A DNA stretch of 64,000 nucleotides from Mycobacterium sp. 4858 (lineage in GTDB: Bacteria > Actinomycetota > Actinomycetes > Mycobacteriales > Mycobacteriaceae). The notes beneath the pieces are model-generated. The model was not told where the DNA came from and ran no database searches. It worked only from the letters and a program-made list of their open reading frames with translations. How positions within the stretch are numbered: position 1 is the stretch's first letter; each line of letters opens with the position of its first letter. The stretch lies in NCBI RefSeq assembly GCF_900240975.1, contig NZ_LT968775.1, forward strand, positions 1,488,001-1,552,000, in the 5' to 3' direction. The position numbers and the translations under genes are program-made. Shown here piece by piece: positions 10,629 to 19,213 of this stretch.

Positions 10629-12185
10629 ATGCCTGCACCGTCAGCCGAAGTCTTCGACCGTTTGCGTCAGCTGGCCGCGATCAAAGACGTCACCGCCCGC
10701 GAGACCAAGACGATCGACGAGGTCTTCACCGGCAGACCGCTGGCCACGATACCCATCGGCACGGCCGAAGACGTCGCGGCGGCGTTCGCCGAGGCGCGCG
10801 CGGCCCAGGTCGAGTGGGCGAAGCGGCCGGTGACCGAGCGGATCGAGGTGATCGGCCGCTATCGCGACCTCGTCGTGGACAACCGCGAGTTCCTGATGGA
10901 CCTCCTGCAAGCCGAGGCGGGCAAGGCCCGATGGGCCGCGCAGGAGGAAATCGTCGACCTGATGGCGAACGCGAATTACTACGCGCGCGTGGCGGCGGAC
11001 CTGCTGAAGCCTCGCACGGTGCAGTCGCTGCTGCCGGGGATCGGCAAGACCACGGTCGGTTACCAGCCCAAGGGCGTGGTCGGGGTGATTTCACCGTGGA
11101 ACTACCCGATGACGCTGACGGCGTCCGACTCCGTGCCGGCGCTGCTGGCCGGCAACGCGGTGGTGCTCAAGCCGGACAGCCAGACGCCGTACTGCGCGCT
11201 GGCGTGTGCCGAGCTGTTGTACCGGGCCGGTCTGCCGCGGGCGTTGTACGCGATCGTGCCCGGACCGGGCTCGGTGGTCGGCACCGCCATCATCGACAAC
11301 TGCGACTACTTGATGTTCACCGGCTCGACCGCCACGGGTAGACAGCTCGCAGAGCATTGCGGCCGCCGACTGATCGGTTTCTCGGCCGAACTTGGCGGCA
11401 AGAACGCGATGATCGTCACGCGGGGCGCCAACCTGGACAAGGCGGCCAAGGCCGCCACCCGCGCGTGCTTCTCCAACGCGGGCCAGCTGTGTATCTCCAT
11501 CGAGCGGATCTACGTCGACAAGGACATCGCCGACGAGTTCATCGGCAAGTTCGGTGCCGCGGTGCGGAATATGAAGCTGGGCACCGCCTATGACTTCACC
11601 GTCGAGATGGGCAGCCTGATCTCCGCGGGCCAGCTGGACACGGTCACCGACCACGTCGACGACGCGAAAGCCAAGGGCGCCACGGTGATTGCGGGCGGCA
11701 AGGCGCGACCCGACATCGGGCCGCTGTTCTATGAGCCCACGGTGCTGACCGACGTCACGCCGGAGATGGAGTGCGCGGCCAACGAGACGTTCGGGCCGGT
11801 CGTCTCGATCTACCCTGTCGCCGGCGTGGAGGAAGCCGTCGAGAAGGCCAACGACACCGAGTACGGGCTCAACGCCAGCGTGTGGGCCGGCTCCTCCGCG
11901 GAGGGCGAGCAGATCGCCGCGCGGTTGCGGTCGGGGACCGTGAACGTCAACGAGGGCTACGCGTTCGCGTGGGGCAGCCTGAGCGCGCCGATGGGCGGGA
12001 TGGGCCAGTCCGGCGTCGGTCGCCGGCACGGGCCCGAGGGTCTGCTGAAGTACACCGAGTCACAGACGATCGCGACGGCCCGCGTGTTCAATCTCGATCC
12101 GCCCCTTGGTATTCCGGCGACCCTCTGGCAGAAGTCGCTACTGCCCATCGTGCGCACGGTGATGAAACTGCCCGGGCGGAACTGA
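10629..12185 (+). CDS. gabD2: Succinate-semialdehyde dehydrogenase (NADP+)
   Basis: 518 residues, closely matching what I recall of M. tuberculosis Rv1731 over the full length. It is an aldehyde dehydrogenase superfamily enzyme oxidising succinic semialdehyde to succinate, the step closing the alpha-ketoglutarate/GABA bypass of the TCA cycle. Visible motifs are VISPWNYP in the cofactor domain, FTGSTATG, the general base Glu in AELGGKN and the catalytic Cys in NAGQLCIS. The end, LPIVRTVMKLPGR, is also typical. A purine-rich site (gagaggaag) precedes the ATG. The gene is monocistronic here, converging on the lipoprotein gene that ends at 12255. Confidence 0.93.
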   Translation: MPAPSAEVFDRLRQLAAIKDVTARETKTIDEVFTGRPLATIPIGTAEDVAAAFAEARAAQVEWAKRPVTERIEVIGRYRDLVVDNREFLMDLLQAEAGKARWAAQEEIVDLMANANYYARVAADLLKPRTVQSLLPGIGKTTVGYQPKGVVGVISPWNYPMTLTASDSVPALLAGNAVVLKPDSQTPYCALACAELLYRAGLPRALYAIVPGPGSVVGTAIIDNCDYLMFTGSTATGRQLAEHCGRRLIGFSAELGGKNAMIVTRGANLDKAAKAATRACFSNAGQLCISIERIYVDKDIADEFIGKFGAAVRNMKLGTAYDFTVEMGSLISAGQLDTVTDHVDDAKAKGATVIAGGKARPDIGPLFYEPTVLTDVTPEMECAANETFGPVVSIYPVAGVEEAVEKANDTEYGLNASVWAGSSAEGEQIAARLRSGTVNVNEGYAFAWGSLSAPMGGMGQSGVGRRHGPEGLLKYTESQTIATARVFNLDPPLGIPATLWQKSLLPIVRTVMKLPGRN

Positions 12186-12254
12186 CGACGGGACCTGCGC
12201 AACCCTAAGACTTCAGCCCAAACACCTGCACGACTCCTCGAGACCCTGCCGGGT

Positions 12255-12977
12255 CTATCCGGGTACCTTCTCCGAGATCTTGTCCACGATTGTGGTCGCG
12301 GCCGGGGCGCCATTGCCGTACTGGCACACCTGCACATATACGACCACGTTATTCTTCGCCCGGGCCTCATTGGCGCAGACCCAGCCGACGACCCGGCCGT
12401 CCTGCAGTTGTGTCGCCGTCCACCGCGCATCCGTGCCGGTGGTGTCAGACTTTTGATATCGCCATTGCGCTTTGTCGTCTTTCCGGTGGAGCACTGCATT
12501 GTTGCAGGAATTCACGGGCTTGATAAACGCGGTGTCGAGCAATTGGGCCGCTGCTTTCGAGTCGGGAACCGTCGCAACAGCCTGGTAGACCGCATGCTCG
12601 AAAGTGTCCTTGTCGTTGTCCCTGTATTGATTGCTCCGCCATGCGGTATACACCACGCCAACCGTATCGGCGGCCGGCCCAAACAACGCGACGCATTCGG
12701 GATTACCCTCATCGATCGCGATGGGAGGCTGAGGCCTGGTCGCGCCCGGAGGAGGCTGAAAAGCCCAGTTGAGTTTCGCCCCGACGATATCGCTAACCAC
12801 GTCCGGCGCCAAGATCAGCTCATCGATGCGATTCAGTGCCAGCGTGGGCGCCACTGTAGACGTCGACGTGGGCACGCCCGGCGTGGTGCCGTGGCCTCCC
12901 CCCTGACCACCGCCACACGCAACCGCCAACGCGACCACTCCAGCCCCGAGTGCCGAAACGATGAAACGAATCCTCAT
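12255..12977 (-). CDS. Sensor-domain (PknH_C-like) lipoprotein, paralogue 1
   Basis: 240 residues beginning MRIRFIVSALGA and a lipobox (LAVAC), followed by Gly- and Thr/Pro-rich linker and a domain of about 190 residues with paired cysteines and motifs VGVVYTAWRSNQY, GWVCANEARAKNNVV and VCQYGNGAPA. This resembles the extracellular PknH C-terminal sensor fold also found in LppH-type mycobacterial lipoproteins; the ligand is unknown. The ATG at 12977 is preceded by aaggag, and the lipobox lies at the correct distance; the longer reading to 13184 is rejected for that reason. Two more copies lie at 14710-15426 and 15976-16695. The 5' flank is similar to that of copy 3, so promoter and gene were duplicated together. 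Confidence 0.88.
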   Translation of the reverse strand: MRIRFIVSALGAGVVALAVACGGGQGGGHGTTPGVPTSTSTVAPTLALNRIDELILAPDVVSDIVGAKLNWAFQPPPGATRPQPPIAIDEGNPECVALFGPAADTVGVVYTAWRSNQYRDNDKDTFEHAVYQAVATVPDSKAAAQLLDTAFIKPVNSCNNAVLHRKDDKAQWRYQKSDTTGTDARWTATQLQDGRVVGWVCANEARAKNNVVVYVQVCQYGNGAPAATTIVDKISEKVPG

Positions 12978-13179
12978 TTCGTCTCCTTGCTGAAAGGGGC
13001 GAAAGCCAAATCTTGTTTGCTGAAAGAATATGAGCCCGGCTGGCAGCGCGGATCGACTTTCCATCAACTTGCTGGCCGCCGTCACCAGTTCGCGATCGTC
13101 GTGGCCGGCATCCTTGGAAGGACCTGCAACACTCCACGGCTTCGCAGCTCTTCCCGTTACCGACGATCGAACGTCGCCA

Positions 13180-13325
13180 CCCATTGTTACGGACCAGGTA
13201 TGCGTACAACGCGAAGATCCCGACGATGTAGGCGCCTACCGGCATCCCCACCGCCAGCACCGTCTGCGCCGAGTCGAGCTGGGAGCGGTGATCGAGGAAG
13301 TAGGCCGCGGCATTCAGACCTGACC
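13180..13325 (-). pseudogene. Remnant of a membrane protein C-terminal segment
   Basis: On the minus strand one frame reads LNAAAYFLDHRSQLDSAQ and then VLAVGMPVGAYIVGIFALYA, which looks like a real transmembrane helix with a preceding loop. The frame has no usable start, the upstream part degenerates and the downstream part becomes arginine- and cysteine-rich nonsense. I read it as the last scrap of a decayed membrane-protein gene. I cannot name the family securely. The rest of the interval 12978-13497 contains no convincing gene and must hold the promoter for the lipoprotein at 12977. Confidence 0.35.
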
Positions 13326-13497
13326 CGGTGCCAAGGTCAGGTCGACAACAGCTCGAGTGGCGTCACGATGCGGGCGCGCTCGTCCGGGAGCGGAACTGAC
13401 GCCGATTTCTCGGTCGGCCGATGCGCCGCACCGTTGACCCTGGTCTACTACCGCGCGTAGTATTCGGGCTATCCCACCGTGCACAAGGGGGTGCAAC

Positions 13498-13932
13498 GTG
13501 AGGTGGAGTTTCGCCCAGATCGGGCTGCTGATCATTTGCGCTTTCCATGTCGCGCAGGCGGTGATCGGCTTCATCATGAATCCGAGCTTCGCGACCGGGC
13601 CGGGGGCGCCAACCGTGCAATTGCTCGGAATGGACTACAACGGCTGGCACGCCGTCGCCGGTCTCGCCCTCTTCGCTCCGGGCCTGGTGTTCGCCGTGCG
13701 CAAGTCGTGGGCCGTGCTATATCTGCTCCTCGCCGCGATAGCCGGTGCGCTGCCGGGCATTTGGGCGTTTTTCTCGCATCAGGTCGCCTTCGTCTTTACC
13801 TTTCCCAACAACGTCACCGACGGAATCGTGCATTTGGTGACCGCCACGGTGATGGTCGCGGTGGCGGGAGTGCAGATCGGGATGGACGGCGGGCTGCGAA
13901 ACTCGCTCGCCGATCTCCGGAAAGCGCGTTAG
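13498..13932 (+). CDS. DUF4383 family four-helix membrane protein
   Basis: 144 residues with four hydrophobic helices (about 5-27, 46-66, 72-92, 108-126). The arrangement resembles DUF4383: an N-terminal helix followed by a short loop with small residues, NGWHAVAGL at the start of helix 2, and the final V-H-L-V-T-A helix. Function is unknown. The GTG start at 13498 is supported by aaggggg about 7 bases upstream. It stands alone between the lipoprotein paralogues. Confidence 0.72.
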   Translation: MRWSFAQIGLLIICAFHVAQAVIGFIMNPSFATGPGAPTVQLLGMDYNGWHAVAGLALFAPGLVFAVRKSWAVLYLLLAAIAGALPGIWAFFSHQVAFVFTFPNNVTDGIVHLVTATVMVAVAGVQIGMDGGLRNSLADLRKAR

Positions 13933-14027
13933 CCATACGGGATACGGCGAGCACTGTGGACTTCCGCCCGTCTACGAGTGACGTAGGTCCCTAGCCGCTA
14001 TGCCGTACATATTCAAAGCTCCCACTT

Positions 14028-14609
14028 ATGACACACCTCATTACCTGCAAGGTTGGGGGCTTGCTCGCCATCACAGCGGTGCTGGCGAACACTGCATGCA
14101 CCCATCGCGCACCGCCACCGCCGTCGCAAACAACCGGCTCACCAACGACTACGCAGACCACCACGCCAACGTCGTCAACCACGCCGCCGACCACGACCGT
14201 CCCGCCCGGTCCGCATTCCGCGGCGGCCGACATCGATTTGCCACCCGGATCGGTTCTCACGAAGACACTCAACAATGTCGACAAGGCCGGGCAACCGATA
14301 ACACAGGAGTTCTACTCCTACACGGTGCCCTACGACGTCGCCGTGGACTTCGTCGGAAAGCAGTTGTCCCAGAACCTATCCCCGAACGGATGGTATAAGG
14401 GCAAGCTTCGGCCATGCCATGGCCGCGTCGCTCCTGATCCTGCCCTGATCCCCCCTCCGTGGCACAACGAGAACTTGACGGAATGGCGGTGGTCCGACGG
14501 CAACAGGGCATTGAATGTCGACGTGAGCAATCCCGAAAGCAAGGTCATCAAAGAGCCCACGATCTCCATCGCGGACCTGCCGCTCAGTTCGGCCGGGTCC
14601 TGCCTGTAG
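14028..14609 (+). CDS. Probable secreted lipoprotein, unknown function
   Basis: 193 residues. The N terminus (LLAITAVLANTAC) looks like a lipoprotein signal although the residues before Cys24 are a weak lipobox. It is followed by a Pro/Thr-rich spacer at about 26-65 and a folded domain with aromatic residues and a final Cys. I do not recognise the family. It lies 100 bases upstream of, and on the same strand as, lipoprotein paralogue 2, so the two could be co-transcribed, although the next gene has its own good ribosome binding site. No clear ribosome binding site precedes the ATG. Confidence 0.65.
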   Translation: MTHLITCKVGGLLAITAVLANTACTHRAPPPPSQTTGSPTTTQTTTPTSSTTPPTTTVPPGPHSAAADIDLPPGSVLTKTLNNVDKAGQPITQEFYSYTVPYDVAVDFVGKQLSQNLSPNGWYKGKLRPCHGRVAPDPALIPPPWHNENLTEWRWSDGNRALNVDVSNPESKVIKEPTISIADLPLSSAGSCL

Positions 14610-14709
14610 GCGACTTCGAGCGGGCGGCAATCGTTATCGCCCCGCCAGCGCTGCTCATACCGCTTCGATCAACCAGTTACCGACTTCGCCCCTTCTGCGA
14701 GGAGACGAA

Positions 14710-15426
14710 ATGAGGAGTCGTTTCATTGTTTCGGCACTCGGGGCGGGTGTCGTGGCGTTAGCGGTTGGGTGTGGCGGCGGGCAGGGTGGCGGCCACAGCA
14801 CAACGCCGGCGCCGCCTACGGTGACAACCACAGTGGCCCCCACCCTGGCGCCCGATGCCGTCGACTCGCTGATCTTGGCGCCGGACCTGATTAGCGAGAT
14901 CGTCGGTGCGAAACTCAACTGGGCGTCCAAACCTCCGCCCGGCGCGACCTCCCCGCCAGTGGCCGCCTTCGTCGACGAGGGTAACCCGCAGTGCGAGCCG
15001 CTGATCGCGCCGGACACGTACTCGGTGGGGGTGGCTTACACCGCATGGCGGAGCAATCTCTACAAAGAGGACAAGGACACTTACGATCACGCGGTCCGTC
15101 AAGCCGTTGCGACGGTCGCCGATCCCAAAGCGGCAACGGTGTTGCTTGGCAACGCTTTTGCCAAGCGTCTTGATTCCTGCAGCAATGCCGTCATCCACCT
15201 GAGCGGCAAATACCGATGGAGATTCCAGAAGACCGACGCGACCGATACGGGAGTGCGGTGGACGGGAACAGAACTGGAAGACGGCCAGATCACCGGCTGG
15301 GTCTGCGCCAGCGAGGCGCGGGCAAAGAACAATGTGGTCATCTATGCGCAGGTGTGCCAATGGGGCAACGGCGCTCCGGCCGCAACGGCGATCCTCGACA
15401 AAATCTCGGCGAAGATACCGGGATAG
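14710..15426 (+). CDS. Sensor-domain (PknH_C-like) lipoprotein, paralogue 2
   Basis: 238 residues. The signal sequence (MRSRFIVSALGAGVVALAVG then Cys21) is almost identical to that of the other two copies, and the domain shares VGVAYTAWRSN, GWVCASEARAKNNVV, VCQWGNGAPA and a C-terminal DKIS-x-KIPG. A strong site (gaggagacgaa) precedes the ATG. This copy is on the opposite strand from its two relatives and has diverged most in the middle: the stretch between paired cysteines is shorter. The product should be an outward-facing membrane-anchored protein of unknown ligand. Confidence 0.87.
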   Translation: MRSRFIVSALGAGVVALAVGCGGGQGGGHSTTPAPPTVTTTVAPTLAPDAVDSLILAPDLISEIVGAKLNWASKPPPGATSPPVAAFVDEGNPQCEPLIAPDTYSVGVAYTAWRSNLYKEDKDTYDHAVRQAVATVADPKAATVLLGNAFAKRLDSCSNAVIHLSGKYRWRFQKTDATDTGVRWTGTELEDGQITGWVCASEARAKNNVVIYAQVCQWGNGAPAATAILDKISAKIPG

Positions 15427-15475
15427 AGCTTTTCACGACTCCTGCCCGGCCCGGGGCCGCACAATGTGCGCGGCG

Positions 15476-15838
15476 TTACGGCTTCGGGGCTTGTGCGCGA
15501 TGCTGGCTATCCGGGGTGCTCAGCGGTTGGCTACCCGAAAAACCGCGGACGACTCCGGGGCTATCCGGGGTGCTCAGCGGTTGGCTACCCGAGAGGACGC
15601 TGACGGCTTCGGGGCTAGCGGGGGTGACCATCGGTTGGCTGCCCGAGGGCGAGCCGACAGCTGCGGGAGCATCGGGGGTGGCCAGCGGTTCTCCGCCCCA
15701 GCCGGGGTCGCAACGCGCGACCTGCGGACAAGGAAGAGACGGATCGGAGCGCGCCACCGTGTCGCCCAGGCCGCCGGATACCGCGGTGAGCGCGCCGGCG
15801 ATTGCTGCTCCCGCGGCCAAACGTGTCAATTTCGCCAT
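15476..15838 (-). CDS. Small secreted protein with 18-residue proline/serine repeats
   Basis: 120 residues. Positions 1-27 form a Sec-type signal peptide (AAGAAIAGALTAVSGG). The mature part starts with a two-cysteine segment and then consists of about four 18-residue repeats built on SGSQPLSTPDSP. The repeats are visible in the DNA as 54-base units at 15507-15722. The function is unknown; a flexible surface or secreted repeat protein is the simplest reading. No good ribosome binding site lies before the ATG, so a leaderless or weakly translated message is possible. It converges on lipoprotein paralogue 2, with 49 bases between the stops. Confidence 0.65.
   Translation of the reverse strand: MAKLTRLAAGAAIAGALTAVSGGLGDTVARSDPSLPCPQVARCDPGWGGEPLATPDAPAAVGSPSGSQPMVTPASPEAVSVLSGSQPLSTPDSPGVVRGFSGSQPLSTPDSQHRAQAPKP
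15507..15722. repeat. Four tandem 54-bp repeats inside the small secreted protein gene
   Basis: Units start at 15507, 15561, 15615 and 15669. Units 1 and 2 are identical over their first 32 bases; units 3 and 4 are progressively diverged. The unit length is a multiple of three, so copy-number changes keep the reading frame. This is a candidate variable-number repeat. Confidence 0.85.
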
Positions 15839-15975
15839 GAGTGAGATTCCAATCGAGCTGAACCGATAAGGGACGAGGTCCTAAATAGGCAACGAGGTAC
15901 CGTTCTCAAAACCTCAGCATTACTGTGATGGTACTCCTCCAGGACCTTGCACAAAGTATTGTGGTTCTCCCGGGT

Positions 15976-16695
15976 CTATCCGGGTATCTTCTCCGACATC
16001 TTGTCCAGAATTGTCGCGGTGGCCGGAGCGCCGTTGCCGTATTGGCATACCTGCGCGGTGAGGATCACATTGTTCTTTGCGCGTGCCTGGTTGGGGCAGA
16101 TCCACCCGGTGGGCTTCCCGTCCTGCAGTTCCGTCGCCGTCCACGTCAGATCCTTGCCGGCGGCGTCGGTCTTTTGGAATCTCCATTTCGATATGTCGTC
16201 TTTGCGGTGCAAAACGGCGTTGTCGCACGAATTTACGGCCTTCGCGAGCGCATTGTCGAGCAACTGAGTCGCTGTTTTCGCGTCGGCTACCGTCGCAACA
16301 GCCAGATAGACCGCATGACCTGATGTGTCCTTTTCCTCCCTGTATTGGTTGCTTCGCCATGCGGTGTAGGCCACGCCAACCGTGTTGGTGTCCAGCCCGA
16401 ACAGCGCCGCACAGTCGGGGTTGCCCTCGTCGATGACAGGGGGTGATGGAGGCCTGGTCCAGCCAGGCGGGGGTGTGCCCGTCCAGTTGAGTTTGGAGCC
16501 GACGATGTCGCTGACCACTTCCGGCGGCACGAGCAGCTCGTCGATGCGATTGAGCGCCAGCGTCGGCCCGACTGTGGGTGTCGGCGAGGGTGCCACCGAA
16601 GTGGCGCTGTGGCCGCCGCCCTGCCCGCCGCCGCACCCAACCGCCAACGCGACCACTACAGCCCCGAGCGCCGAAACAATGAAACGAATCCTCAT
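15976..16695 (-). CDS. Sensor-domain (PknH_C-like) lipoprotein, paralogue 3
   Basis: 239 residues, start MRIRFIVSALGAVVVALAVG then lipobox Cys21. It is closely similar to paralogue 1 through the whole domain (RIDELL, SDIVGSKLNW, VGVAYTAWRSNQY, SCDNAVLHRKDD, CQYGNGAPA) and the two also share the bases just past the stop (cgggtctatccgggta). The ATG at 16695 has aaggag upstream in a leader nearly identical to that of paralogue 1; a longer reading to 16878 is not supported. The pair 1 and 3 are the most recent duplication of the three copies. Confidence 0.88.
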   Translation of the reverse strand: MRIRFIVSALGAVVVALAVGCGGGQGGGHSATSVAPSPTPTVGPTLALNRIDELLVPPEVVSDIVGSKLNWTGTPPPGWTRPPSPPVIDEGNPDCAALFGLDTNTVGVAYTAWRSNQYREEKDTSGHAVYLAVATVADAKTATQLLDNALAKAVNSCDNAVLHRKDDISKWRFQKTDAAGKDLTWTATELQDGKPTGWICPNQARAKNNVILTAQVCQYGNGAPATATILDKMSEKIPG

Positions 16696-16899
16696 TTCGT
16701 CTCCTTGCCAAAAGGGCGAGATCCGTATCTGTTGGTCGAAGAATAGGAGCAGTGCGAGAAACGCGGATCGATTTCCCCAACTTGCTTGCTGCTTGGCGTC
16801 TGTCTCGAGTCGACGATCGCGCGTCTCGGATCCGCATAGCGCACTGGATGAGCCGTCCGCCATCCAGCAGCCGGTCATGAATTAGCGCATCGCACCGCA

Positions 16900-17727
16900 C
16901 TACTTGGTGAACAACGCATTCAGCTCGTCGAAGCTCGCGGCACCGGCGAGTCCCTCGAATGACCCGTCGTCCTTCAATTTCCGCGCGGCGCCTAAGAAAG
17001 CACCCCACGCGACCCGGCTGAAGGCCGAGCCGACGCTGATCCGCCGCACCCCCAGCTGTGCGAGGTCGGCCACCGTAATCCCAGTGTTCGCCGACATCAG
17101 TACGTTGACCGGATACGGCCGCACGGCGTCGACGAGAGTGGCGATGTCCGCTTTGGTACGGACCCCCGGAGCGAACAGCACCTCGGCTCCCGCCTCGGCG
17201 TAAGCCTGTAGCCGCGTGATGGCCTCGGCGAGCGGCTCGGGGTGGCCGTAAAGGAAGCATTCGGCGCGGCCGGTCAACACGACGTCGGTCCCCGAGCCGT
17301 CGATCGCCGAACGTGCGGCGCGGACGCGATCGGTGGCCTCGGCCAGCTCGAAGAGCGGCGCTTCGGCGATCCCCGTGCCGTCTTCGATGGAGAGCCCGGC
17401 CACGCCGGTGTCCACGCAGCGCGCCACATTCCGCGCGAGGTCGTCGGCGCCGCCGGCATAGCCGGCCTGGAAGTCCGCGTTGACGGGCACGCTGACCGCG
17501 GCGACTATTTCGGCGATGTTCTGCAGCGCCGCGTCGACGGAGAGCGCGGTCACCGTGTCCGGCAGACCGCGCGCGAAGCACAGCCCGGCGCTCGTGGTGG
17601 CCAGCGCCGGGAAGCCGAGATTTGCGAGAGCGATCGCGGATCCCGCGTCCCACGGGTTCGGGATGAGAAAGCACCCCTCTTGATGTAGCCGGCGAAACTG
17701 TGCTCCGATACCGCCGTCTGAGTCCAC
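16900..17727 (-). CDS. Isocitrate lyase/PEP mutase family protein
   Basis: 275 residues of the phosphoenolpyruvate mutase/isocitrate lyase superfamily, an alpha/beta barrel acting on C-C or C-P bonds of small oxo-acids. Visible family features are the N-terminal F-L-I-PNPWDAGSA, the metal-site region VNADFQAGY, SIEDGTG in place of the KKCGH loop of true isocitrate lyase, and late GVRRISVGSAF. The substrate cannot be told from sequence; related mycobacterial proteins such as Rv1998c are also unassigned. It is a single gene with 126 bases to the cutinase gene downstream on the same strand. Confidence 0.82.
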   Translation of the reverse strand: MDSDGGIGAQFRRLHQEGCFLIPNPWDAGSAIALANLGFPALATTSAGLCFARGLPDTVTALSVDAALQNIAEIVAAVSVPVNADFQAGYAGGADDLARNVARCVDTGVAGLSIEDGTGIAEAPLFELAEATDRVRAARSAIDGSGTDVVLTGRAECFLYGHPEPLAEAITRLQAYAEAGAEVLFAPGVRTKADIATLVDAVRPYPVNVLMSANTGITVADLAQLGVRRISVGSAFSRVAWGAFLGAARKLKDDGSFEGLAGAASFDELNALFTK

Positions 17728-17853
17728 AAACCGATTATGCTCGCACCGCCCAACAGCTCGCCATGTCGCCGTCGGATCGATCCGCGATGCGAAATGCCTT
17801 GCGCTACTACGCTTTCGAACGACACGTGGTCGTGCGGTGTTGCCAAGCTCCGA

Positions 17854-18633
17854 TTAACCGGCAGAGCCTCCGTTTGGAGACGGGAACCCGACGGTCGTCG
17901 TCGGCTCTCCCGGACCGGCACCCGCCGGCCCGCCGGAATCTCCACCAAGACGACTGGCCGCGAACGCCGCGCCCTGATCGATCGCTGCCGTGTTGCTCGA
18001 GTACGTGTCATGGGCGGCGAAATTCATCCCGTCGGAGCAGATCGGGTCCCCGGAGGCGCATACCTGAAGGGTCTTCGGCTGATAGAGCGGACCGATGACG
18101 ACCGGCGGCTCGCCAAAGAAGTTCATCGCCTTGTCACTCGGCAATGCGAAGAGCACGACAGACGAGACGTGGTTGGCCACCTCAGGATCCATCGGTTTGG
18201 GCACGCTCGCCGGATCGATCCCGGCCGGTACGGCAGCTGAGGTGACGAAGCCCATCACGGCCGCACCCTGGGAATAGCCGGCGAGCACCATCTTGGTATT
18301 GGGGCAGTCGTGCGCCATTGAAACGACATGAGCGCCCGCGTCCCTGACGCCCGCCTCGCCCGCGTTCGTCCAGTCGTGGGTGGCGGGGTAGTCGACCGGA
18401 TATACGTCGAGCGATTTTGCGCCGACGCGAGGCCGCAGGGAATCGATGAACGCCTGTCCGGTCGGACCAAGGCCCGGCGGGTCATCGGTGCCGCGGGCGA
18501 ACACCACCTGGACGTCCGGACACGGAGCGGCAGAGGCAAACGGGATCGTGGAAGTGAAGACCGAGGCGCTGACGCCCGACACCCCGACGACCGCGGGAGC
18601 AAGGAAAAGGAGGACATGACGATGCGCGGTCAT
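17854..18633 (-). CDS. Cutinase-family secreted esterase (CULP-like)
   Basis: About 259 residues with an N-terminal signal peptide ending near ASA before PCPDVQVVFARGT, the standard start of mature mycobacterial cutinase-like proteins. The catalytic serine sits in GYSQGA, the aspartate in DPICSDG (with the conserved disulfide cysteines) and the histidine in AAHDTY. The C terminus is a Gly/Pro-rich tail. Family members hydrolyse short or medium acyl esters at the cell surface. I preferred the Met at 18633 over 18654 because it places the signal peptide correctly; neither has a strong ribosome binding site. Confidence 0.86.
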   Translation of the reverse strand: MTAHRHVLLFLAPAVVGVSGVSASVFTSTIPFASAAPCPDVQVVFARGTDDPPGLGPTGQAFIDSLRPRVGAKSLDVYPVDYPATHDWTNAGEAGVRDAGAHVVSMAHDCPNTKMVLAGYSQGAAVMGFVTSAAVPAGIDPASVPKPMDPEVANHVSSVVLFALPSDKAMNFFGEPPVVIGPLYQPKTLQVCASGDPICSDGMNFAAHDTYSSNTAAIDQGAAFAASRLGGDSGGPAGAGPGEPTTTVGFPSPNGGSAG

Positions 18634-18716
18634 GGCGCTGTGTGCCCAACACATGCCATTACTAAACCACGAATTTTCGTGATTTTACGACGGCATCGAC
18701 CGTCGCTCCGTGTTTG

Positions 18717-19016
18717 CTACTGATCGCCGCCGATGGCGCCGAGGCGCTCGCCCACCCGAGCCAGTGCCTCGTCGAAGATTTCCACCTTTTCGCCACGCTT
18801 TTCGTTGGCCGGCTGGGCGGAGCCGCGGGCGCCTTCGGCCTCCACCCGAGCCGCGCCCTGACGCCGCAACAGGCTGAAGTTCTTCTCGCGCGCTTGCCTG
18901 AGCCGGCTCTGTAATTGCTTCAGCGACTGCTCGTCCATGCGAGCGAGCGCCTCGGGATGACTCTCGCCGATCAACGAGCTTTCCTGCTGGGTCAGGTTCA
19001 CGTGGTGGTTGCTCAC
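18717..19016 (-). CDS. Hypothetical helical protein
   Basis: About 99 residues, rich in Gln, Glu, Arg and Lys, with long amphipathic stretches (ARMDEQSLKQLQSRLRQARE; GEKVEIFDEALARVGERL) that suggest a helical or coiled-coil protein. I do not recognise a family. A GTG at 19016 (first residues VSNHHVNLTQQE) is chosen because the reading upstream of it looks like shadow sequence; the frame stays open to 19076. No neighbour suggests a role. Confidence 0.5.
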   Translation of the reverse strand: MSNHHVNLTQQESSLIGESHPEALARMDEQSLKQLQSRLRQAREKNFSLLRRQGAARVEAEGARGSAQPANEKRGEKVEIFDEALARVGERLGAIGGDQ

Positions 19017-19213
19017 CGTAATTTCATAGCGGTTACCGGACGCCCCGGCGCGTCGAATGCCCGGCGTCACGCCCAACCGTCACGCCAAAGCCACCTCACG
19101 TTCATCGCGAGCACTGAAAGGGTGAGGGCATGACGGCGCACCGGACGGGATCCGTTTCGAGCGGTCAGCACTGCGGGTAGCCGGGATGTCTGGTTCGCGA
19201 CGAAAATGGGTTG

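Noticed and set aside
13180..13325. Naming the membrane remnant as a specific family (e.g. LtrA)
   Set aside because: I could not recall a secure alignment; only the membrane-segment character is visible.
15507..15722. CRISPR array
   Set aside because: Repeats are contiguous 54-base units with no spacers and lie in a coding frame.
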